64,000 nucleotides of DNA, from contig JBIICN010000007.1 in NCBI GenBank assembly GCA_044238845.1, positions 1-64,000 of the forward strand, written 5' to 3'. The notes under the pieces are model-generated. The model had not been told where the DNA came from. It saw nothing but the letters and a program-made list of their open reading frames with translations, and searched no databases. Source of the stretch: UBA4416 sp044238845. GTDB taxonomy: Bacteria > Bacteroidota > Bacteroidia > B-17B0 > Aurantibacillaceae. How positions within the stretch are numbered: position 1 is the first letter of the stretch; every line of letters begins with the position of its first letter. This document shows, piece by piece, positions 1 through 10,378 of this stretch. The translations under genes and the position numbers were made by a program.

Positions 1-3000
1 CAGAATAATGTGTCATTACCTGCTATGGCATTTACGGTTAATGTTGAATTAATAATAAGAGTAGAATCAACCGTACATCCAAAAGCGTCTGTAACTGTTA
101 CAGTATGTGGCCCAGATAATACATTTATTAAATCTTCAGAACTAGCTCCTGTTGGAGTCCAATTGTATGTGTAACCTGGTATTCCTCCAACTACAGTGAT
201 ATCGATTGCTCCATCTAATGCAGTATTACAGGATGCATCAGTTACAGTAGCTGTTAAAGTTAAGCTCGGTGGATTAATTAATGAATATGCATTAGTTGTT
301 ATACAACCATTAACATCAGTAACTGTAATGGTGTAATCACCAGTACATAAACTATTAGTAGTTGCTGTAGTAACGTTATTTGGAGTCCAACTAAATGTAT
401 AAGGCATTGTACCACCAATAGCAATAGCAGTTAATGAACCGTCACAAGCATCATGGCATTGTGGGCTATCTAAATCAGGGGCACTTAAAACAATAGGACT
501 AGCAGAAGTTAATAAGAAATTTCGAATAGCTTTACAACCGGCTGCATCTGTAACCTCAACCGAATAAGCCCCAGCACATAATGCACTAATACTTGAAGTT
601 GTTGCTCCGTTAGACCAAGATGTTGTATAAGCTGGTGTCCCTCCAGTAATCGTTATAACAATATCACCATCGCATATACCAATACAAGAAATATTATTTT
701 TAACAGATGTAATTACCGGGGCGTTGAAAGATTGAACAATGAAAACTTCAGTTTTCGTGCAATTACCATCACTAACAATTAATGTATAACTTCCAGGAGC
801 CAAATTAGTAACGGTTGGCGTGCTACCAGCTGGTAACCATGTATACGTATAAGCACCTGTTCCACCTGAAACGTTTACGGTTATTGAACCAGTACTGGAA
901 GAACAAGAAGATTGAGTGACTTGTGATGAAATAGTTAATGTTGTCACAGATCCAATAACTACACTAGCTGTTCTAGAACAACCATTGGCATCTGTCATAT
1001 TACAAAAATATGTTCCTGCACATAAATTAGTAACTGTTTGTGATGAGGAATTATTATGAAGCCAATTGTATGAAATTGGAGAAATACCACCCACTGCTGT
1101 TACATTAGCTGACCCATCACACACACTTGCATCACAAGTTACATCTGTTGCAACTATGGTTTCGCCTGTTATGCCGCTAGAGCTATTAATAACTACATTA
1201 GTTGTATTTACACAGCCATTTCCATCTGTAATTTGAACCGCATAAACTCCAGAACATAAATTTGTTACTGTATTAATCGTTTGATTATTACTCCACTGAT
1301 AAATATAAGGTGCTGTTCCACCAACTGGGTTTACAATAGCACTACCATTACATTGATCGCAACTAGGTTGTGTAATACTTGGAGTAAATGTTACTTGAGA
1401 AGTAGAACTAATATTAGCTGGAATTCTGTTAAAACATCCGTTAGCATCTGTAATAGTTGCTGAATAAGTTCCTGTACATAATCCACTAGCTGTATTTCCT
1501 ATTTGTCCTAATGGATCGTTCCATTGAATTGTATACGGTGCAACACCACCAGCAATTGTTGTAGCGGTTAAAACTCCATTACAATCACTAAAGCATAAAT
1601 TATTAACTGCCAACGTTGAGGCTGTTATGGTTGTTAAACTAGGTACGTTATAATTAAATACAAAATCGCAACCTTGTGAATCAGTAATAGTAGCTGTTTG
1701 CGGACCAGGACATAAACCAGTTACAGTTCCAGTACTAGCTGATGGCGACCAAGAATAAGTATAAGGTCCCGTGCCTCCAATTGGAGTTAAAGCAATAGAA
1801 CCATTACAGTTTCCAAAACAAGCAGCACTTGTAATAATTGGATTATCAACTATGGCGGTTGGTTCAGCAATTACAAAACTTGAATCAACTGTACATCCAT
1901 TTGCATCAGTGATAGTAACACTGTAAGTTCCCGCAGTTAAATTTGCAATATCTTCTGTTGCTCCTCCTGGCGTCCAACTATAAGTATAACCTGTTCCAGG
2001 CACACCACCCGATACCGTTAAATTAATAGAACCTGTTGCTGAACCATTACAATTTGCATCAGTAACAACAGCAGTTACACTAATACTAGGAGGGCCTGTT
2101 AACGTAAACGTTTCTTGAGCATCACAACCATTTGCATCAGTAACTATTACTGAATAACTTCCAGAACATAAAGCATTGGCAAGTGAAGTAGTAGAGGTTG
2201 ATACAATCCAACTATAAGTGTAAGGCAATGCGCCACCACTTGGAATAGTAGTCACAACACCATTGCAATTATTATTGCATAAAGGATTGTCGATATCAGG
2301 TGCACTAAATACAATTGGTGTTCCTGATGTTAATGATAAACTTTGTACTGCTTCACAGCCAGCCGCATCAGTAATTGTGTATGAATAAGCACCAACACAC
2401 AATCCGTTAATAGATGGCGTACTTGCTCCGTTAGACCAAGATGTGTTGTAAGTTGGAGTGCCCCCGTTAATTACTAAAGAGATACTACCGTCGCATAAGC
2501 CTGAACAACTAATGTCATTTTGAGTGACAGATACTATAGGGCCATTAACTGTATTAATTGAATACACATTTGTTTGAGAACAATTACCATCTGATATTGT
2601 TACAGTGTAATTTCCAGGAGCTAAATTTGCTAATGATGGTGAATTAGGAGCTACTGGTGCCCAAGCATAATTATAAACTCCAGTACCTCCAACAACATTT
2701 ACATTAATAGAACCCGTATTAGCTGAACAAGATGATTGAGTGACTTGAGGAGTAATTGTAAAATTAGTTACTGCTCCAATCACAACGCTAGCAGTTCTTG
2801 TACAACCATTTGCATCTGTCATATTGCAAAAATAGGTTCCTGCACAAAGTCCAGTTAATGTTTGACTAGTTGAATTATTATGTAACCAATGATAAAAAAC
2901 AGGAGCAGTTCCGCCAATAGCTGTTACGCTTACTGTTCCATCGCAAGTACCACTACAAGAAACATTTTGTTGTGTTATTGTTTCTCCAGTGAAAGTAGAA

Positions 3001-3680
3001 GTGTTATTGATAACTATATTTGAATTAGTTACACATCCATTACCATCAGTAACTTGAACATCATAAACTCCTGCACATAAACTAGAAGCTGTACTATTTG
3101 TTTGACCATTACTCCAAACATAAGAATAGCTTGGCGTTCCACCACTAGGAACAACAACTGCCGAACCATTACACAACCCACAATTAGGCTGAGCAACCAC
3201 TGGAGTATATGTTATTTGAGAAGGTGAAGTAACGACAGATGGCAATGTATTTAAACATCCATTTGCATCCCTAATAGTTACTGAATAATTTCCATTACAT
3301 AAATTACTTGCTAATGCTGTTGATTGTCCTGTTGGATCAGACCATGAAAAAGAATAAGGAGGTAAACCGCCTGCTACATTTGTTGCTAATATAGTTCCGT
3401 TACAATCTCCAAAACAAGTATTATTAGTTGCAAAAGTACTACTAGTAATAGTTGTAATACTTGGTAAATTATAATTTGCTACTAATGAACAACCTTGAAC
3501 ATCAGTAATTGTGGCAGTATAAACACCAGGACAAACGTTTGTAATTGTTCCTGAAACAGATGCAGGTGACCAAGAATAAGTATATCCACCATTTCCGCCA
3601 GAAGGATTTAATGCAATAGCACCATTACAACTTCCTAAACACGCAGCACTGGTAATAATTTCATTGTCATCAATCGATTG
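1..3680 (-). repeat. Higher-order duplication of eight SprB units (~1.82 kb period)
   Basis: Within the adhesin, bases 1 to about 1860 and about 1861 to 3680 are two copies of the same eight-unit block. Matching landmarks recur at an offset of 1821-1824 bases: 964 with 2788, 1822 with 3643, and 481 with 2302. The eight unit starts near 85, 315, 543, 767, 989, 1227, 1445 and 1678 pair one to one with those near 1902, 2135, 2365, 2588, 2813, 3046, 3265 and 3500. The copies are diverged but clearly more alike than neighbouring units. The pattern is not obvious to the right of 3680. More copies may lie beyond the left edge. Confidence 0.8.
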
Positions 3681-6600
3681 AGGCTCAGTAATTATAACAG
3701 ATTGAAAAAACAAACAGTTATTAGCATCAACAATTTGTGCCGTATATGTGCCTGCACATAAACCAGTAACCGAAGTACTTGCAGATAATGGATTTATCCA
3801 ACTTAAAGTATAAGGAGCAGTTCCTCCAATAGGATTTGATACTTCTGCCGCACCGTTACATAAACCATTACATGTTATCATTGTTGATGCAATAGTTGCC
3901 CCACTTGGTCCATTTGAGTTGCTTAAAGGAATACTAATCGTTGTTGAACAAGCACTAGCATCAGTAACTATAACTGTATATACTCCAGCTCCTAAGCCAG
4001 TTACTACAGTATTTGTAGCTTGAGATCCAGGCACTGGAGCCAGCCAATTGTAAGAATAAGGAGAAACACCATTTATACCAACCGCATTAATCGATCCATT
4101 ATTTAAACCACAGGTAGCAGGTGTAAGTGCTGGATTAACACCAATAGCAATAGGATCTGTTAATGTAACAACTTGCACGTCCTGACATGAATTTGCATCT
4201 GAAAGTGTTAACGTATAAATGCCCGCACATAAATTAGTAACCGTTGTATTTGTATTGATAGCAGGTGTAGCCCAAGAATATGAAAATGGAGCGGTTCCTC
4301 CAATTGGATTAGCAGTAACAACACCATTACAAACTGAATTACAAGTTGGGTTTGTAAAAGAAATATTAGCTATTAAAATTGTTGGGTCTGTCAAAACAAC
4401 TAAAGCTTGTCCTGTACATAAACTATCATCTATAACTTCAACTGTATAGTTTCCTGCACATAATCCAGTCGGATTTGCCACAGGACCTCCATTTGGAATC
4501 CAGTTATAGTTATAGTTGGGATTACCACCAGTGACACTAGTTGCTACACTTCCGTTGCACACTGCATTACAAGTTGGATTAGTAATTGTGGTAGTTACAA
4601 CAATTGGTAATGGCTCTGTTATATTAAAACTTGCGGCGCTTACACAGCCATTCGCATCAATTACATTACTAGTGTAGGTGCCAACACAAAGACTTGATAT
4701 TGTTTGTGTAGGAGTTATTGGAGTTGTATTATAATTATATGTATACGGAGTAGTTCCTCCTGTAGCATTAATAATCGCAGATCCATTACATTGTCCATTA
4801 CATTTAATATTAACGGCTGTCACAGTAGATGTTAAAGCGGTAGGTTCACCAATATTTACAGTTCCTGTTATTAAACATCCGTTCGCATCTAGCACATTCA
4901 CCGTATAAACACCTGCACACACATTAACAATAGTATCTAAGTTAGATCCAGAAAAAGAGCCCGAAGCAGTCCATGTATAAGAATAAGGAGAAGCACCACC
5001 TGAAACTAAAGCTCTAACTCCACCAGTGCAATTTCCATTACATAACACATCCTTTTTATTAAAACTAAGAGTTAATGTGGAAGGTTGTGTGACTACAAAT
5101 GTATTGGAAATAGAACAACTATTTCCATCGGTTATAGTGAGAGAATAATTGCCCGCACATAAATTCGTTGGATCTTCCCCAGAACCAGAAGGACTCCAAA
5201 CATAAGAGTATGGCAATGTACCTCCTGTTGGAGACAAATTAATTGAAGCGGTACAAGCCGAATTACAAGAAAGATTTGTTGCCACACCATTTGCAAGTAA
5301 TTGAGTTGGCGCTGCAATGTTTATTGTTTGATTAGTGATACAACTATTCGCATCAATAATAAAAGGAGTAGTAATTCCTGAGCACAAACCAGTAAGCGAA
5401 GCGGTGCCTGCTGCTATTGCGCTTCCATTAACTGTAAATGGACCCGACCCTGTAATATTAAGCGTTGCACTTCCAGTACAAGAACCAAAACATGTGATTG
5501 AATTAGATGTTACAGTAACTGTTGGACCTGTTGGGTTACTTAAAGTAGTTACAATAGTTTGAGTACATCCTGCAGCATCTCTAACTGTCAAAGAATAAGT
5601 TCCAGCTCCGATATTTATTAAAGGATTTATATTTACCGAACCTGGTGGTGTCCAAGTAAAATTATATGCAGGAGTCCCTCCAGTTATATTAGCAGTAATT
5701 CCCCCATCCGAAGAAGTACAAGTAGTTGGATTTGTAAATGTGAAGGTTGCCGTTAAAGAACTTGCTTCTGTAATTGTTACAACTTGTGTTTGAGAGCAAT
5801 TATTTATATCTGTAGCAGAAACTGTATAGCTTCCGGCACATAATCCAGATATAGAAGAAGTTGTTTGATTTCCTGGTAGCCATAAATAAGATATGGCTCC
5901 TGAGCCACCAGTAGTAGAAGCTGTTGCAACTCCATTGCAAGCACCACTACATGAAACGTTAGTTTGATTAACTGTTAAAGTAATAGCTGGTGGATTTGTA
6001 AAATTAACGGTACTTGTACTAGAACATCCATTTGCATCAGCAACCATTACGGTGTGCATACCAACACATAAACCTGTTGCTGTTTGTGTATTTTGAATAG
6101 GTGCTGGCGACCAAGTGTATGAATACGGAGCCAATCCTCCTGTAGGATTAGCAGTTGCAACACCAGAACATGAATTATTACACGCTAATGTACTACCATT
6201 TGTAGTTGCTAAAACAATAACCGTTTGATTAATTTGAACTGTTTGTGTACTAGTACAACCTTTGCTATCTGTTACGGTTACTGTTTGAACTCCAACGCAT
6301 AAATTATTGGCCGTTGCTCCAATTTGTCCTCCTGGAGCCCAAGCATAAGTATACGGTGGGTTTCCACCTATTCCATTTGCGGTAGCAGAGCCTATACAAA
6401 CATTACAACTAGGTTGAACGTTACTAATAGATGCAGTTAATACAGCAGGCTGAGAAACATTTGCTGCTATGGAAGCAATACATCCATTTGCATCTGTAAT
6501 ACTAGCGACATAATTACCAACACATAACCCATTAGCTGTAGCAGATGTTTGAGCAGGTGTTGTATTCCAATTATAAAAATATCCAGGTGTTCCACCAGTT

Positions 6601-9599
6601 GGAGTCACAGAAACTGTTCCATCACAAGACCCAGCACAACTAACAGTTCCATTAGTAGATGTTAAAGTAATAGCCGGTGGTGTAGTTATCGCAACTGTTT
6701 GAGTTTTAGTACAACCAAAAAAATCTATCACTGTTGCAGTATAAATACCCGCACATAAATTATTAATAATATTTCCTACACTTCCATTATTCCAATTGAT
6801 TGTATAATTTGGAGCGCCACCACTTACGGAAGTAGTTGCTATACCAGTGCATTGAGCGTTACAATTTGGATTGGTTGGCGTAATACTAACTGTTAAATCA
6901 GGTCGAGACGTAATAACTGTAGATGCAGAAGTTGTACATCCTTGTGCATCAGTTACCGTTGCTGTTATAGCTCCAGCGCATTGATTGCTAATGGAAGAGC
7001 CTGTACCACCAACACTCCAAGAATAAGTATATGATGGAGAACCACCATTAACAACAGTTGAAACAGAAGCATTACAAACATTAAAACAATTAATAGACGT
7101 AGCGTTTAATGCTAATGTAATTGGATTAGGCTGTGCGATACTAACCGTCTGAGTTCTACTACATCCTAGAGCGTCTCTGATAATTAATGTATACGTGCCT
7201 GCACATAAATTAGTATAAGGTGGATTAGCAATAATTGGAGCTCCCGAAGTTTGTAAAGTAAATGTATACGGAGCCGTTCCTCCTGAAGGAGAAGAACTGA
7301 TACTACCATTACAAACAGCATTACAGGTTAATGAACCTGATGTAATACCAGGTGTTATAGCAATTGGTTGTGTTATAGTAATTGTTTGTGTTCTTTGACA
7401 ATTATTAAAATCTCTAGAGGCAACTGTATAAGTGCCAGGGCAAAGTCCTGTAACAGTTGCTGTACCTTGACCTGTAGGATTACCTGGCGACCAAGTGAAT
7501 GTATAAGGACCTACTCCACCACTCATATTTGCAGTAGCCGTTCCATCGCAAGCTCCATTGCAAGTTACATCTGTTTTAGTAGTATTTAAAGTTGTTGTGG
7601 GTGGTTCGGTAATTGATATTGTATTTGTAGAAATACAACCTAAAGCATCTGTTACCGAATAAGAATAAACACCATCACATAAATTAGTAATAACAGAGCT
7701 TGAAGGAGCTGCTGGCGACCAAGAATAAGTATATGCTCCTGTTCCTCCAGCTGGATTTAAATTAATAGCACCTGAACAAACTCCATTACAAAGAACGTTA
7801 GTTTGTGTTGGCGTGGTTGATAATGTTGGAGGTGCTACAATGGAGACAGTAATTGTTCTCACACAATTACCATTATTAGTTACAGTACATATATAATTTC
7901 CTGCACATAATGCTGTTGCTTGCGCTCCTGTGCCCCCACTTGGCGTCCAAGAATAACTAAAAGCTCCCAAACCGCCAGTAGCTGTTACAGAAGCTGTTCC
8001 ATTACATATATTTCCACAATTCAAATCTGTTTTAGTAACTGTTAGTGTTATAGCTGGCGGTTGAGTAATTGTTGTAGAAAAAGTAGCTGTACACGTTCTG
8101 GAATCGGTAACCGTCATGGTAACAACGCCAGGACATAAATTACCAATAGTTGATGTAATTACTGTTGAAGGTGTTGAAGATGCTGAAACCCACGAATAAG
8201 TATAAGGTCCTACGCCACCAGATGCACTTGCAGCTGTCACCGAGCCATTACAAACCCCATTACAAGTAATATTGGTAACACTAGGATTTGGATTAACTGC
8301 TGTTGGCTGAGTCAATGTTGTCGTAAAAGTTCTAGAACAATTGTTATTATCAGTAACAATAAATGAGAAAGTTCCAGCACATAAACTTGAAATTGTAGTA
8401 GTTGTAATTGCTGGGATATTTGTATAAGTTGCAACAATAGATCCTGAAGGCACAGAAAGTATAGAAATATCGTATGGAGGAGAACCCCCACTCGTAAAAA
8501 TATTAACTGACCCATCACATAACCCAAAACATCTTGGCTGTCTTATTCCAGAGAAACTTAAATTTAATGGCGTTGGTGCCTGCGGTGTTCCTAATCCAGT
8601 TAATTGAGTTACAAAACCATTGACATCAAAAACAAAAATATCTAACTGACCGTTACAAGAACAAATATTATTAACAGTATACACGGGCGGATTTATACTA
8701 TTTGTTCCAGTTGGGAAACAACCGGAGCCATTATTAAATAATAAATCATACGGGCCTGTGTTACAGCCTGCATCAAATCCAATTGTGATAGAAGCATCAC
8801 AAGAACCGTTACATGATGGACTAGTAAATGAATAGGTGATTGAACAAGCTTGTGGGTTAGGGTTTGTATTAAAAATTTTAGCACTTGAACCAAAATTTAT
8901 CGATGGATTGACTTGGTAAAGAGCCGGGTTATTTTTTTGAGCAATAACAACTAAATCGCTTGAATTAAATGAAACATCTTTTCCTAACACAAAGTTATTT
9001 TTAACATATATGGTTCCATGATTTGATTGAAATATTACCTTGTCGGAATTAGATTCCATATTCCCAGCCACAATCGAAGCATTCGTAATTTTATAATTCC
9101 CTTTATTGAATTTCAATAGATTATTATCCGCTACTTTAACAGAAACTAAATCCCAGTTCCCGTTTTCAAATACAACATCTGAGTTAAGAATATTAATGGA
9201 AACATCCACTTGATTATACCCAAATCCAGCCGAAGAGAAGATTAATTTTGACGCCGTTTCAAAATAGGTTTTATTACTTAAACTAAAAGTTCCGCCAAAA
9301 TAAATAGATGATAAATTACTTCCTACAAAATGATATTGATTGATACTGTTTGTGGTTATTAAGGACTTAACACGGTTAATACCCGTTATATTGATAACCA
9401 AATCATTATAGCTCGAATTATTATCAAAAATTAAATCAGTAGATGCTGAAGGACTAATGCCAGATGATTTGCCTCCACTTATTAAAGACCAGTGATTTGA
9501 GTCGTTAAAGTTACCTGAACCTCCTACCCAATACAAAGTTTGAGCATTTAAAATGCACGAAAATAACAGAACTATAAAAAGTAGTAACTTTTTAACCAT
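1..9599 (-). CDS. Giant SprB-repeat surface adhesin, N-terminal part (runs off left edge)
   Basis: An open frame starts at the ATG at 9599-9597 and is still open at the left edge, giving at least 3199 codons; I translated the first 2.5 kb and the left edge in this frame and met no stop. It opens with a signal peptide (MVKKLLLFIVLLFSCILNAQ), then about 250 residues beginning TLYWVGGSGNFND, a common start of Bacteroidota surface proteins. From about 8.6 kb leftward it is a chain of about 37 SprB-type repeats of roughly 76 residues, each with a CNGxCNGS-like start, a GGxxPYxYSW core, an LCxGxYxxxVTD strand and an ITQP-like end. The paired cysteines suggest disulfides formed after export. SprB of Flavobacterium johnsoniae is the T9SS-secreted mobile gliding adhesin; a role in adhesion or gliding is inferred from the repeats and from gldH at 22.1 kb. 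The C-terminal sorting domain, which would decide T9SS export, lies outside the window. Confidence 0.9.
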   Translation of the reverse strand, partial: MVKKLLLFIVLLFSCILNAQTLYWVGGSGNFNDSNHWSLISGGKSSGISPSASTDLIFDNNSSYNDLVINITGINRVKSLITTNSINQYHFVGSNLSSIYFGGTFSLSNKTYFETASKLIFSSAGFGYNQVDVSINILNSDVVFENGNWDLVSVKVADNNLLKFNKGNYKITNASIVAGNMESNSDKVIFQSNHGTIYVKNNFVLGKDVSFNSSDLVVIAQKNNPALYQVNPSINFGSSAKIFNTNPNPQACSITYSFTSPSCNGSCDASITIGFDAGCNTGPYDLLFNNGSGCFPTGTNSINPPVYTVNNICSCNGQLDIFVFDVNGFVTQLTGLGTPQAPTPLNLSFSGIRQPRCFGLCDGSVNIFTSGGSPPYDISILSVPSGSIVATYTNIPAITTTTISSLCAGTFSFIVTDNNNCSRTFTTTLTQPTAVNPNPSVTNITCNGVCNGSVTAASASGGVGPYTYSWVSASSTPSTVITSTIGNLCPGVVTMTVTDSRTCTATFSTTITQPPAITLTVTKTDLNCGNICNGTASVTATGGLGAFSYSWTPSGGTGAQATALCAGNYICTVTNNGNCVRTITVSIVAPPTLSTTPTQTNVLCNGVCSGAINLNPAGGTGAYTYSWSPAAPSSSVITNLCDGVYSYSVTDALGCISTNTISITEPPTTTLNTTKTDVTCNGACDGTATANMSGGVGPYTFTWSPGNPTGQGTATVTGLCPGTYTVASRDFNNCQRTQTITITQPIAITPGITSGSLTCNAVCNGSISSSPSGGTAPYTFTLQTSGAPIIANPPYTNLCAGTYTLIIRDALGCSRTQTVSIAQPNPITLALNATSINCFNVCNASVSTVVNGGSPSYTYSWSVGGTGSSISNQCAGAITATVTDAQGCTTSASTVITSRPDLTVSITPTNPNCNAQCTGIATTSVSGGAPNYTINWNNGSVGNIINNLCAGIYTATVIDFFGCTKTQTVAITTPPAITLTSTNGTVSCAGSCDGTVSVTPTGGTPGYFYNWNTTPAQTSATANGLCVGNYVASITDANGCIASIAANVSQPAVLTASISNVQPSCNVCIGSATANGIGGNPPYTYAWAPGGQIGATANNLCVGVQTVTVTDSKGCTSTQTVQINQTVIVLATTNGSTLACNNSCSGVATANPTGGLAPYSYTWSPAPIQNTQTATGLCVGMHTVMVADANGCSSTSTVNFTNPPAITLTVNQTNVSCSGACNGVATASTTGGSGAISYLWLPGNQTTSSISGLCAGSYTVSATDINNCSQTQVVTITEASSLTATFTFTNPTTCTSSDGGITANITGGTPAYNFTWTPPGSVNINPLINIGAGTYSLTVRDAAGCTQTIVTTLSNPTGPTVTVTSNSITCFGSCTGSATLNITGSGPFTVNGSAIAAGTASLTGLCSGITTPFIIDANSCITNQTINIAAPTQLLANGVATNLSCNSACTASINLSPTGGTLPYSYVWSPSGSGEDPTNLCAGNYSLTITDGNSCSISNTFVVTQPSTLTLSFNKKDVLCNGNCTGGVRALVSGGASPYSYTWTASGSFSGSNLDTIVNVCAGVYTVNVLDANGCLITGTVNIGEPTALTSTVTAVNIKCNGQCNGSAIINATGGTTPYTYNYNTTPITPTQTISSLCVGTYTSNVIDANGCVSAASFNITEPLPIVVTTTITNPTCNAVCNGSVATSVTGGNPNYNYNWIPNGGPVANPTGLCAGNYTVEVIDDSLCTGQALVVLTDPTILIANISFTNPTCNSVCNGVVTANPIGGTAPFSYSWATPAINTNTTVTNLCAGIYTLTLSDANSCQDVQVVTLTDPIAIGVNPALTPATCGLNNGSINAVGINGVSPYSYNWLAPVPGSQATNTVVTGLGAGVYTVIVTDASACSTTISIPLSNSNGPSGATIASTMITCNGLCNGAAEVSNPIGGTAPYTLSWINPLSASTSVTGLCAGTYTAQIVDANNCLFFQSVIITEPQSIDDNEIITSAACLGSCNGAIALNPSGGNGGYTYSWSPASVSGTITNVCPGVYTATITDVQGCSLVANYNLPSITTITSSTFATNNTCFGDCNGTILATNVAGGLPPYSFSWSDPTGQSTALASNLCNGNYSVTIRDANGCLNTLPSVVTSPSQITYTPVVAQPNCGLCNGSAVVVPSGGTPSYSYVWSNGQTNSTASSLCAGVYDVQVTDGNGCVTNSNIVINNTSTFTGETITQQNVSCSGTCDGTVSVTAIGGTAPVFYHWLHNNSTSQTLTGLCAGTYFCNMTDANGCTRTASVVIGAVTNFTITPQVTQSSCSANTGSINVNVVGGTGVYNYAWAPVAPNSPSLANLAPGNYTVTISDGNCSQTNVYSINTVNGPIVSVTQNDISCSGLCDGSISLVINGGTPTYNTSWSNGASTPSINGLCVGAYSYTITDAAGCEAVQSLSLTSGTPIVFSAPDIDNPLCNNNCNGVVTTIPSGGALPYTYSWIVSTSTTSLANALCSGSYSVIVTDANGCDAQETFTLTGPPSISVTAVVTDANCNGSATGSINLTVSGGVPGTGYTYSWTPGGATEDIANLTAGTYSVTITDANGCTVDSSFVIAEPTAIVDNPIITSAACFGNCNGSIALTPIGGTGPYTYSWSPSASTGTVTGLCPGPQTATITDSQGCDFVFNYNVPSLTTITASTLAVNNLCFSDCNGVLTATTIAGGVAPYTIQWNDPLGQIGNTASGLCTGTYSATITDANGCFNRIPANISSTSQVTFTPSITQPSCDQCNGSAIVNPVGGTAPYIYQWSNNQTINTVTNLCSGVYAVQITDGNGCVNTTNVVINSSSGITGETIVATDVTCDASVCDGSANVTAVGGISPISYNWLHNNSSSQTVTNLCAGTYFCNMTDANGCSRTASVVIGSVTTLTISSQVTQSSCSSSTGSITVNVSGGTGAYTYTWLPAGSTPTVTNLAPGSYTLIVSDGNCTKTEVFIVQSFNAPVITSVKNNISCIGICDGDIVITITGGTPAYTTSWSNGATTSSISALCAGAYSVEVTDAAGCKAIRNFLLTSASPIVLSAPDLDSPQCHDACDGSLTAIAIGGTMPYTFSWTPNNVTTATTNSLCTGDYTITVTDVNGCITTNAYSLINPPSLTLTATVTDASCNTALDGAIDITVVGGIPGYTYNWTPTGASSEDLINVLSGPHTVTVTDAFGCTVDSTLIINSTLTVNAIAGNDTLF

Positions 9600-9726
9600 A
9601 ACAATATTTAACTTTTACGAATTTAAAGCAGTTTGGGTTTCTAAATTTAAGAAAATAACCCTAATATTAACAATTTAACTGTGTGAAACCCGTAAAATTA
9701 TTGATTAAGCAAACATTTTATAATAT

Positions 9727-10296
9727 ATGAATAACGAAAGCCAATTAAATAGCTGGAAAACCTTATCGTCTGAACTGGTTTACGAATCTGCTTGGATAGC
9801 TGTTAATAAACACCAAACCATAAATCCAGCAGGGAATCCTGCCATTTATAGTGTGGTAAATTTTAAAAACAAAGCCATTGGCATTCTTCCATTAAGCGAA
9901 GATGGTTATACTTGGTTAGTTGGCCAGTGGAGATATCCATTAAATGCCTATAGTTGGGAAATTCCAGAAGGCGGTGGCCCATTAGGTGAAGAGCCAATTG
10001 GAACAGCCATAAGAGAATTGAAAGAAGAAACGGGAATTGTAGCTAAAAAATTTGAAGAAATTATGCAATTACATTTGAGTAATTCGGCAACCGATGAACA
10101 TGCTTTTGTTTTTTTAGCAACCGATTTAACATTTGAAGAAGCTGAACCTGAAGAAAGTGAAGATTTAAAAGTAAAAAAAGTTCATATCAACGAAGCTTTT
10201 GATATGGTAATGAAAGGAGAAATCACAGACGGCATTAGTGTGGCTGCCATTTTTAAAGTAAAATATTTAATTGATAAAGGGGAATTGAAGATTTAG
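9727..10296 (+). CDS. Nudix hydrolase, ADP-ribose pyrophosphatase type
   Basis: This 189-residue protein carries a complete Nudix box (GX5EX7REUXEEXGU) at about residues 82-104, ending RELKEETGI, which binds the metal that cleaves a nucleoside diphosphate linked to another group. The preceding stretch with WRYPLNAYSWEIPEG resembles the NudF/ADP-ribose pyrophosphatase subgroup, so sugar-nucleotide or ADP-ribose hydrolysis in the cytoplasm is the likely role; the exact substrate is not shown by sequence. It is a single gene, divergent from the adhesin (127-bp gap) and convergent with the phosphatase at 10379, with a hairpin between them. Confidence 0.88.
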   Translation: MNNESQLNSWKTLSSELVYESAWIAVNKHQTINPAGNPAIYSVVNFKNKAIGILPLSEDGYTWLVGQWRYPLNAYSWEIPEGGGPLGEEPIGTAIRELKEETGIVAKKFEEIMQLHLSNSATDEHAFVFLATDLTFEEAEPEESEDLKVKKVHINEAFDMVMKGEITDGISVAAIFKVKYLIDKGELKI

Positions 10297-10347
10297 ATCA
10301 TACTGAATGTAATTCTGCATCTCTAATTTTGCAAAATAAAAGAACAG

Positions 10348-10368
10348 ATTCTGAATCAAGTTCAGAAT
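10348..10368. terminator. Hairpin between convergent genes (repeat family shared with 19592)
   Basis: ATTCTGAA-TCAAG-TTCAGAAT forms a perfect 8-bp stem between two convergent genes, so it could stop transcription from either side. The same sequence occurs in reverse orientation at 19592-19612, also between convergent genes. There is no long T tract, so termination is an inference. Confidence 0.45.
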
Positions 10369-10378
10369 GACTTTACTA

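Noticed and set aside
5132..5317. Small open frames inside the adhesin region on either strand
   Set aside because: They lie in other frames of a continuous coding repeat, encode low-complexity peptides and have no start signals.
1..8600. Regularly spaced repeats that might suggest a CRISPR array or satellite DNA
   Set aside because: The spacing of about 228 bases, the open reading frame through all units and the conserved protein pattern show coding SprB-type repeats.
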